A DNA stretch of 13,374 nt from CAZTLI01 sp964614375 (GTDB taxonomy: Bacteria; Chloroflexota; Anaerolineae; Aggregatilineales; Phototrophicaceae), in the NCBI GenBank assembly GCA_964614375.1, contig CAZTLI010000108.1, forward strand, positions 1 through 13,374. Reading direction: 5' to 3'. Each line of letters opens with the position of its first letter. Positions within the stretch are counted from its first letter, which is position 1. Under the pieces are notes generated by a model that did not search any database, had not been told where the DNA came from, and was given only the letters and a program-made list of their open reading frames with translations. Positions 1 through 5,387 of the stretch are shown here, in pieces. The translations under genes and the position numbers were made by a program.

Positions 1-40
1 ATTGGGCATAGAATAACACCTGTTGCTGATAGAAGTTGCA

Positions 41-65
41 CCCCAATATTTGGGGGAATATTTTT
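41..65 (+). terminator. possible terminator hairpin of an upstream gene
   Basis: CCCCAA (41-46) and TTGGGG (50-55) form a perfect 6-bp stem with a TAT loop. A T-rich stretch (56-65) follows after a few bases. The gap between stem and T-run and the short stem make this weak; it could equally be an operator dyad upstream of the small acidic gene. Confidence 0.3.
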
Positions 66-87
66 CAATTTTCGGCGTATGATGTGC

Positions 88-116
88 TTGACTTGGGTAT
101 AAAGGTACCCCATATA
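88..116 (+). promoter_or_regulatory. weak sigma70-like promoter before the acidic small gene
   Basis: TTGACT at 88-93 matches five of six -35 consensus bases. CATATA at 111-116 lies 17 bp downstream as a poor -10. The predicted transcript would start only a few bases before the AGGAGT ribosome site at 125-130. A TATAAA at 98-103 is a better -10 but has no -35 partner. Confidence 0.3.
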
Positions 117-140
117 TCTTATTCAGGAGTAACAAACCAA

Positions 141-284
141 ATGAATGATCTGTACCGAGCACCTGAAGACGATGAAGATGAATATGAGTATGAGGACGAC
201 GAAGACTACGACGATTACGATGATGATGACTACGATTATGAAGATGACGATTACGACGATGACGACTATGAAGACGAGGACTAA
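141..284 (+). CDS. small Asp/Glu/Tyr-rich acidic protein, function unknown
   Basis: This encodes 47 residues: a short start (MNDLYRAPEDD) followed by an almost pure Asp/Glu/Tyr tract to the end. I chose the ATG at 141 because AGGAGT lies at 125-130, ten bases upstream. An in-frame ATG at 36 has no ribosome site and would add 35 residues of unrelated composition. A strong intrinsic terminator follows 49 bases after the stop, so this looks like a complete single-gene transcription unit. The chain should be disordered and highly negative. Possible roles such as binding cations or basic proteins are guesses; I do not recognise a family. The repeated GAY/GAR codons also allow growth or shrinkage by replication slippage, and it might be the tail of a larger decayed gene. 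The hydrolase at the other end of the window also carries an Asp/Tyr-rich segment. Confidence 0.6.
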   Translation: MNDLYRAPEDDEDEYEYEDDEDYDDYDDDDYDYEDDDYDDDDYEDED

Positions 285-333
285 TCGCTAACACCCCTGT
301 CATCATCCTGGACAACTGAATAACGATAACGAT

Positions 334-373
334 CACCCACAAGTGTCATGTGATTGTGGGTGTTTTTGTTTTT
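334..373 (+). terminator. intrinsic terminator of the acidic small gene
   Basis: CACCCACAA (334-342) pairs perfectly with TTGTGGGTG (354-362), a 9-bp stem with an 11-nt loop. It is followed directly by TTTTTGTTTTT (363-373). This is a textbook Rho-independent terminator on the plus strand. Confidence 0.87.
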
Positions 374-653
374 AAAGCGGGTAGCGATGGATTTTGGAAT
401 TGAACGAAAATGCCGTTGCCAGCAGCCCGCAACATCCCGTACAATGGGCAATTTGATTTTAGACCCGGGCTAAATCGGTGTGGTGGAACAGGCACGTTGA
501 CAGTGTATAGTATAACAAAACGCATAAAGCATTTCAATCATGCCTTTAGGCTATTTTCAGTCAACTCATTCTGTCATAAGGTGTAGAAATGCCCAATGTC
601 GATATTTGACGGGCACAACTTCCTGATAAGGCGCTTTTCATGAGGAGAAACGG
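374..653. other. intergenic region upstream of the Hsp70-like gene
   Basis: No convincing gene lies here. A perfect TTGACA (497-502) is followed by TATAAC (511-516) at too short a spacing and by CATAAA (523-528) at 20 bp, so the promoter is uncertain. An imperfect dyad, TAAAGCAT (525-532) against ATGCCTTTA (540-548) with a one-base bulge, overlaps the downstream edge of that region and could be an operator. AGGAG at 643-647 is the ribosome site of the next gene. Confidence 0.45.
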
Positions 654-2459
654 TTGTATTTAGGACTGGACTTCGGCACGACGAATTCTGCCATAGCCCT
701 ATTCGACGGTGACCAACTGATAACCGTCCACAGCGACCCGGCGAACGAGAACCCCCTTGTTACGCCGTCCCTGGTCTATATTGATCGTAAACACCGCACG
801 CAAATTGGCGCAGCGGCAGCCCACACCTATCTCGAACGCGAAACCGGGCGGGTCGTCCAGTGGCGGCAGCGCAAAGCCGGTGAATTGAACATCACCGTTG
901 CCAGCTTTGAAGGCGATCCGATTGACTTTTTTGAAACGGTGCATGTCATGGTCGATGTCGCGGCGCGCGGCAAGCTGCTTCAGTCGATTAAGACCACGCT
1001 GTTTAATGACCGTTACGACGGCACGCAAATTTTCGGGCGCTATTATCGCGTCGAGAATCTCATCGCGACCGTGCTGCGCTGGTTGAAAGTGGCGGCTGAA
1101 CGCCAATTTGGTCAGCCCGTTGAAAAAATCGTCATGGGGCGTCCGGTGCGCTTTTCGGCCCGATCTGTCATTGATTCGCGGTCAGAGTCGATTTTATTCA
1201 AAGCGGCGCATCTGGCGGGGTTTAAAGCAGTATCGTTCATGCTCGAACCTGTTGGCGTGGCCTTTTTGCAGCATCGCGCCAGTCCAACCCGGCAGACTGG
1301 CCTCATTTTTGACTTTGGCGGCGGCACGCTCGATTTAACCATTGCCCATGTCGGTGGCACAACACCGCCCGAAATTCTGGCAACACGCGGCGTCATCATC
1401 GGTGGTGACGACCTTGACCGCCGCATTATGGAGTCGCTCTTCAATGTGTTTGGCGCGGATGTCAACAGCGACGATGCCGTCTTACCACCCGATATGACCG
1501 ACAAACTGCGAACGTGGCAAACGATGCCGGAACTGTCGCGTCCACGTCACATGATCGAAATTAAACGCCTGCAACGCACAAGTCGCGACCCACAGCCATT
1601 CTATGCACTGGAAACGCTGGTCACACATAATCTCGGCTTCCAACTGTTCAAAGAAATCGAGCGCGTCAAAAAACAACTCTCCAGCGAAATCAGCGCCACC
1701 CTGTCGTTCAAACACGAAGACATTCATATCGAACGCACCTTCAACCGCCGTCGCTTTGAGCGTTTGATAGCCAATGAAGTCGAACTCGTGCAGGAAGGTA
1801 TTAACCATGTCCTGGCAGGTGCAGACCTTAAGCCCTGCGATATTGACGTGGTGCTGCGAACAGGCGGCACATCGCTCGTCCCGGCGTTCGGCGACTTGCT
1901 GGAATCCATTTTCGGCACGGAAAAATTGGTCGATATCGACCCGCTGGTATCGGTGGTCGGCGGCTTTGCGATTGCCGCCTATGAAGGCATCGGGCGCAAA
2001 CCACCGCCTGCATCACCAGATACGGTCTTTAACCACATTAGTCTGACCAGCGGCGCGATAGTCGAAACCTATCATATTGACCTGCATGTCCCCTGCTTTA
2101 GTGATCGCGATTTTGTCATCAGCCGGATACCGCCTATGCTGCACCGCTTGCCCGCGCTGCGACTACCCAATCACGATTATGAAAACACAGATATGCCCTA
2201 CCTGTGCTTTGACCTCGTGCAGCCCGCCCGCCTCTACATCGCCTATGATACTGGCGCAGACCGCACCCCCGACTGGCTGCGGACATTCACCGCCGAACCG
2301 ATGCACATCGAGATTGACGATGAATTCGCCAAAATCCGCCGCATGATGCAGGTCTACAGCCGCGATTTCCCATCCGGCGCGCTGGAACTCGGCGGCAATC
2401 AGTCCGCTGGCTACAGCGGCACGATCCCCGTGCATTATCTGGTACTGGCGGCGGTGTGA
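654..2459 (+). CDS. Hsp70-like (YegD-type) ATPase with C-terminal beta-sandwich domain
   Basis: 601 residues, TTG start set by AGGAG at 643-647 (6-nt gap); the family's DFGTTNS motif begins four residues in, so no longer start is needed. The N-terminal ~440 residues form an actin/Hsp70-fold ATPase: phosphate-1 loop LGLDFGTTNSAIAL (3-16), phosphate-2 motif FDFGGGTLDL (219-228), and adenosine motif RTGGTSLVPAF (402-412). The canonical Hsp70 substrate-binding domain and EEVD-like tail are absent, so this is nearer to the YegD-type Hsp70 relatives than to DnaK; a client-binding role is inferred only. Residues ~465-601 instead resemble a beta-sandwich module common in bacterial secreted and carbohydrate-active proteins, with landmarks CFSDRDFVIS (~481), YIAYDT (528-533), PDWL and LGGN (579-582). 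No signal peptide or membrane segment is visible, so it should act in the cytoplasm. No DnaJ or GrpE gene is adjacent. The stop codon overlaps a possible small downstream ORF. Confidence 0.9.
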   Translation: MYLGLDFGTTNSAIALFDGDQLITVHSDPANENPLVTPSLVYIDRKHRTQIGAAAAHTYLERETGRVVQWRQRKAGELNITVASFEGDPIDFFETVHVMVDVAARGKLLQSIKTTLFNDRYDGTQIFGRYYRVENLIATVLRWLKVAAERQFGQPVEKIVMGRPVRFSARSVIDSRSESILFKAAHLAGFKAVSFMLEPVGVAFLQHRASPTRQTGLIFDFGGGTLDLTIAHVGGTTPPEILATRGVIIGGDDLDRRIMESLFNVFGADVNSDDAVLPPDMTDKLRTWQTMPELSRPRHMIEIKRLQRTSRDPQPFYALETLVTHNLGFQLFKEIERVKKQLSSEISATLSFKHEDIHIERTFNRRRFERLIANEVELVQEGINHVLAGADLKPCDIDVVLRTGGTSLVPAFGDLLESIFGTEKLVDIDPLVSVVGGFAIAAYEGIGRKPPPASPDTVFNHISLTSGAIVETYHIDLHVPCFSDRDFVISRIPPMLHRLPALRLPNHDYENTDMPYLCFDLVQPARLYIAYDTGADRTPDWLRTFTAEPMHIEIDDEFAKIRRMMQVYSRDFPSGALELGGNQSAGYSGTIPVHYLVLAAV

Positions 2460-2548
2460 GGCCGTTTGAATACTTCCTGGAAAATTTCTACGTTGAAGTG
2501 CCCAAACGTCTGTCGTTGACTCATGTCGTCCAACCGGATGGGGAGTAA
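2456..2548 (+). CDS. possible translationally coupled 30-codon small ORF
   Basis: A GTG at 2456 overlaps the TGA stop of the Hsp70-like gene in a GTGA arrangement typical of coupled genes. It opens a 30-residue frame (begins MRPFEYFLENFYVEV, ends VVQPDGE) stopping with TAA at 2546-2548. The composition looks protein-like, amphipathic with aromatics, but the length is so short that chance is not excluded. It may also be the N-terminal remnant of a longer lost gene. I recognise no family. An antisense frame across the same bases is also open, which weakens the case. Confidence 0.33.
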   Translation: MRPFEYFLENFYVEVPKRLSLTHVVQPDGE

Positions 2549-2604
2549 GAGCATGTCGTTGCGTAAGCTGACGTAATTCTGGAGCCTTTTCCTCCATGAA
2601 CTGC

Positions 2605-2634
2605 TTGACAGCGACCACACATCCTGCTTAAAAT
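2605..2634 (+). promoter_or_regulatory. sigma70-type promoter of the ABC-F region
   Basis: A perfect TTGACA (2605-2610) is followed after 18 bp by TAAAAT (2629-2634), matching five of six -10 bases. Transcription would start near 2641, leaving a leader of about 260 nt before the first ABC gene at 2902. Confidence 0.58.
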
Positions 2635-2712
2635 AGGGGCATCTTGGCGGGTTAGTATAGGCAACCCCTATCTAATCCCCCGGATTCCGTTGAACGAGTG
2701 TTAGGAACAGCG

Positions 2713-2739
2713 ATGACCACTGACGGCATTAACTGGTAA
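2713..2739 (+). CDS. candidate 8-residue leader peptide MTTDGINW
   Basis: ATG at 2713 is preceded by AGGA at 2703-2706 with a 6-nt gap. It encodes MTTDGINW, then TAA (2737-2739). It sits about 70 nt into the leader and 16 nt upstream of the segment complementary to the terminator. A ribosome held on it could influence the downstream folding. Such a short ORF with a ribosome site can arise by chance. Confidence 0.33.
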   Translation: MTTDGINW

Positions 2740-2831
2740 CCTGCATTGGGCAGTGTGAACCCCTGTTAATTGCTGTTGTGCGCGCCATGTCCTGATTCTC
2801 AGGCTGTTATACGCATCACCGTGCCAATTTT

Positions 2832-2868
2832 ACGTCACCCGGGTTCATCCTGCGTGGCGTTTTTCTTT
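2832..2868 (+). terminator. intrinsic terminator inside the ABC leader
   Basis: The outer stem ACGTCAC (2832-2838) pairs with GTGGCGT (2854-2860) with one G-T pair. After a C-C mismatch, the inner stem CGGG (2840-2843) pairs with CCTG (2849-2852) around loop TTCAT. TTTTTCTTT follows at 2860-2868. It lies only 33 nt before the start codon of the next gene. It could simply end the Hsp70-like transcript, but then the ABC genes would lack a promoter. Confidence 0.6.
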
Positions 2869-2901
2869 ACCTTTGGCATGTCATAACCAGGGAGTGCGTA
2901 T

Positions 2902-3528
2902 ATGTTAGTGGTCTCGCATATTCACAAAATGGACTCCGGGACACAATCCCCGATTCTCAAAAACATCAGTTTCACCGTTTCTACCGGACAGCGTATCGGC
3001 ATCGTCGGCGCAGGGAAATCGACCCTGCTGGACATCATCAGCGGCGCGGACACGCCCGACAAAGGCCGCATCCGTCTGAAGCCCTCTTCTGCGCGCGTGG
3101 GGTATCTCAATCGCGACAATCCGACTCTGGATTCAGTGTTGGCGGCTAATCCGCAGATACTGGTCATCGACAATCCGGCGGCCTATCTGGACGCGGCAGC
3201 GCGCGATTCGCTGGTGGAGTGTCTCAACGATTTCGCCGGTGGAGTCGTCATCGTGTCGGATGATACCGATCTGCTAGACCGGGTGGTGACGCACATCGTA
3301 GCGATTAATCCCGATACGGGGCGGGCGCGACAGTTCGCCTGCAACTACAGTGACTATCTGGCGGTCGTGTCGGCGCACAGCGACGCCCATGGCACGAATG
3401 GCTTGCATCACAACGATAAGCATAAGCCCGAATCGGCCTCGCGCAGCCAGCAGCGGCGGGCACGTCGCGCGGAATTTGATGCGCGGGCGCGCGTCAATCG
3501 CCTGAATCGGGTCAACCCGAATCGCTGA
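2902..3528 (+). CDS. degenerate single-domain ABC-F-like protein
   Basis: 208 residues, clearly paralogous to the N-terminal ABC domain of the intact ABC-F gene that follows (compare SPILKNISFTV with SPILKDITFTV). ATG at 2902 follows AGGGAG (2889-2894). The reading frame is intact but the ATPase is not. The P-loop has lost three residues (GIVGAGKST, 33-41, against GVIGPNGAGKST). About 90 residues carrying the arm and the LSGGQ signature are missing between VGYL (~67) and NPQILVIDNP (~83-92). The catalytic Glu after Walker B is Asn (D90-N91), and the switch His is Asp (VSDD, D120). After SDYL the protein ends in an Arg-rich tail like the start of the ABC-F linker; the second ABC domain is absent. 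Catalysis is therefore very unlikely. It may be a decaying duplicate or a regulatory or ribosome-binding remnant. It is the first gene after the candidate attenuator and probably shares a transcript with the intact copy 138 bases downstream. Confidence 0.72.
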   Translation: MLVVSHIHKMDSGTQSPILKNISFTVSTGQRIGIVGAGKSTLLDIISGADTPDKGRIRLKPSSARVGYLNRDNPTLDSVLAANPQILVIDNPAAYLDAAARDSLVECLNDFAGGVVIVSDDTDLLDRVVTHIVAINPDTGRARQFACNYSDYLAVVSAHSDAHGTNGLHHNDKHKPESASRSQQRRARRAEFDARARVNRLNRVNPNR

Positions 3529-3597
3529 TGATTGCCTTGCTCAACGCCTCCGTCGCGCTGTGCAGGTCTTTACAGCTCACTACCCACATAGAAAAAG

Positions 3598-3643
3598 TCC
3601 CTCTCCGCCAGCGGGGAGGGATTTGGGGAGGGGTTTCGCCCCG
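3598..3643 (+). repeat. G-rich intergenic palindromic repeat, copy 1
   Basis: CCCTCTCCG (3599-3607) pairs with CGGGGAGGG (3612-3620) around a CCAG loop. It is followed by GATTTGGGGAGGGG and a second hairpin, GGGG (3630-3633)/CCCC (3639-3642) with loop TTTCG. Diverged relatives lie at 8344-8380 (inverted) and 8408-8453. It sits between the two ABC genes just before the ribosome site AAGGA (3656-3660) and might modulate expression of the second gene. Confidence 0.6.
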
Positions 3644-3666
3644 ACAATCAATTTTAAGGACACACC

Positions 3667-5313
3667 ATGCTGATTGTTTCTAATCTACGTAAACACTTCG
3701 CGGGGGCAGTCTCCCCAATACTCAAAGACATCACCTTCACCGTCAACGAGGGCGAACGGGTGGGCGTGATTGGCCCCAATGGTGCGGGCAAATCAACCCT
3801 ACTGGACATCATCGCCGGGCGGACTGCGCCTGACAGTGGGGGCATCAGCTTCAATCCGCCCGATGTGCGCGTGGGGTATCTCGCGCAGGGCTTGACCGTC
3901 CCCGACGACACGCCCGCCTACGAGGTGCTGTTCCCACAATCGACAGCAGTCAATCAGGCCGAAGCGGAGATCGCACGACTGGGCGAGGCGCTGGCAAAGG
4001 CTGCCGATTCTGAGTTGGAAACACTCATGCGCGCGTATGACGCGGCGCTGGAGCGGCTCGATTCGCTCGGATACGACATCGACACAGCAACGGGCGAGAA
4101 GATGCTGGCGGCAGTCGGTCTGGATGATGTTGTGTCGTTAGATACAACTGTGGGCGAACTGTCCGGCGGGCAGAAAACACGCCTGAGTTTAGCGGCGATC
4201 CTGCTGGATGACCCGCAGTTGCTGGTGCTCGACGAACCGACCAATCATCTGGATGTGCGGGCGCTGGAATGGCTGGAAGACTGGTTGAACACCTTTCCCG
4301 GCGGTGGATTGATTGTCTCGCATGACCGCGCCTTTTTAGACCGGGTGGTGAATCGCATCGTCGCGCTTGACCCGGAAACAGCAACCGCGCGCGTGTTCGT
4401 CGGTAGTTACAGTGATTATCGCGACACGCTGGCATCTGAACGTGATAAGCAGTGGGCACAATGGCGCGACCAGCAGGTCGAAATCGCCCGTCTACACCAT
4501 GACATGGAACGGACGATGGCGCGGGCAGTCCGCAAGGAAAACGCGACCAAAAATGACCAGCAGCGGCGTTATGCCAAAAAGGTGGCGAAGCGCGCAAAAT
4601 CCAAAGAGACGCGCCTGCAACGTTATCTCGACGCCGACGAACGGGTCGATAAACCGACGCGCATTTGGGACATGAAAATCGACTTTGACAAACTGCCCGA
4701 AGCGCATGGTTTCCCGGTGCGATTGAACGACGTATGGGTGGGCTATACTGTGCCGCTGTTGACCGACCTGACGTTAACCGTTGCTGCGGGCGAACGAGTC
4801 GCCATCATGGGGCCGAATGGTCACGGCAAATCGACTCTGCTGAAAACTATCGGTGGGGAAATTGCGCCATTAGACGGCACAATCCGTATTGGCGCGGGCG
4901 TGCAATTGGGTTATCTGGCGCAGGAACAGGACATCCTCGACCTGAACAGCACGCCGCTGGAAACATTGCAAAACGCCGCCGGGATGTTACATGGCGAGGC
5001 ACGATCATTTTTGCACTATTATCTATTCACACAGGATGAGGTCTTCCGGCCTATCGCACAGTTGAGTTATGGCGAACGGGCGCGGTTGATGCTGGCGTTG
5101 ATTGTGGCGCAGGGCGCGAATGTCCTGCTGCTGGATGAGCCGCTGAATCATCTTGACCTATCCGCGCGGGAAAAATTCGAGGCGGCGCTGACAGCCTTTC
5201 CCGGCAGTGTGCTGGCTGTCGCCCATGACCGTTATTTTGTCGAACGCTTTGCCACCACCATCTGGCACATCGAAGACGGCGCGCTGCACATCGACTATCA
5301 GGAGACGGTATAG
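3667..5313 (+). CDS. ABC-F family ATP-binding protein, two ABC domains
   Basis: 548 residues; ATG at 3667 preceded by AAGGA (3656-3660). Two complete ABC ATPase domains and no membrane segment define the ABC-F class, which act as soluble factors on the ribosome (EttA, Uup, antibiotic-resistance types) rather than as transporters. Domain 1: Walker A GPNGAGKST (36-44), an insertion at ~85-150 in the arm position, signature LSGGQ (165-169), Walker B with Glu190 (VLDEPTNHLD) and switch His in VSHDRAF. The basic linker at ~245-330 is rich in Lys/Arg (QQRRYAKKVAKRAKSK), as expected of the element reaching toward the P-site tRNA. Domain 2: Walker A GPNGHGKST (382-390), signature LSYGE (466-470), Walker B with Glu491 (LLLDEPLNHLD) and VAHDRYF. 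All catalytic residues are present. Which ABC-F subfamily it belongs to, and whether it confers resistance, cannot be told here. It probably shares a transcript with the degenerate copy upstream. Confidence 0.93.
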   Translation: MLIVSNLRKHFAGAVSPILKDITFTVNEGERVGVIGPNGAGKSTLLDIIAGRTAPDSGGISFNPPDVRVGYLAQGLTVPDDTPAYEVLFPQSTAVNQAEAEIARLGEALAKAADSELETLMRAYDAALERLDSLGYDIDTATGEKMLAAVGLDDVVSLDTTVGELSGGQKTRLSLAAILLDDPQLLVLDEPTNHLDVRALEWLEDWLNTFPGGGLIVSHDRAFLDRVVNRIVALDPETATARVFVGSYSDYRDTLASERDKQWAQWRDQQVEIARLHHDMERTMARAVRKENATKNDQQRRYAKKVAKRAKSKETRLQRYLDADERVDKPTRIWDMKIDFDKLPEAHGFPVRLNDVWVGYTVPLLTDLTLTVAAGERVAIMGPNGHGKSTLLKTIGGEIAPLDGTIRIGAGVQLGYLAQEQDILDLNSTPLETLQNAAGMLHGEARSFLHYYLFTQDEVFRPIAQLSYGERARLMLALIVAQGANVLLLDEPLNHLDLSAREKFEAALTAFPGSVLAVAHDRYFVERFATTIWHIEDGALHIDYQETV

Positions 5314-5323
5314 CATTCCGGTC

Positions 5324-5360
5324 AAAACAAAAAGCCGGGAGCAGCGCCTACCCCCGGCTT
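5324..5360 (-). terminator. intrinsic terminator of the PA14/SH3 gene
   Basis: AAGCCGGG (5332-5339) and CCCGGCTT (5353-5360) form a perfect 8-bp stem. Read on the minus strand, the stem is followed by TTTTTGTTTT (5333-5324 complement), so it ends the minus-strand gene. It may also slow plus-strand transcription from the ABC-F gene, but lacks a T-run in that direction. Confidence 0.85.
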
Positions 5361-5387
5361 GCGTGATCTATAGCTAGGGTCTAGCGA

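Larger units (their letters stand above)
2641..2901 (+). promoter_or_regulatory. candidate attenuator leader of the ABC-F gene pair
   Basis: Seen in order: hairpin GGGTT (2649-2653)/AACCC (2663-2667); a short ORF with a Shine-Dalgarno sequence (2703-2739); hairpin CTGC/GCAG (2741-2753); segment TGAACCC (2756-2762); and an intrinsic terminator (2832-2868). TGAACCC is exactly complementary to GGGTTCA (2841-2847), which lies in the upper stem and loop of that terminator, so pairing would compete with termination. No other promoter fits between the terminator and the ribosome site at 2889, so transcripts from 2605-2634 must cross the terminator. Leader-peptide attenuation is known for several antibiotic-resistance ABC-F genes; its operation here is inference. 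Confidence 0.45.

Noticed and set aside
346..537. Minus-strand 63-codon frame between the acidic gene and the Hsp70-like gene
   Set aside because: Its end runs into the strong terminator hairpin, it lacks a ribosome site, and its composition is not protein-like.
2163..2620. Minus-strand frames at 2163-2618 and 2435-2620
   Set aside because: They mostly oppose the Hsp70-like gene, have no ribosome site, and match no family I know.
2902..5313. ABC transporter operon
   Set aside because: Neither gene nor any neighbour encodes membrane segments, and the tandem ABC domains with a basic linker are the soluble ABC-F type.
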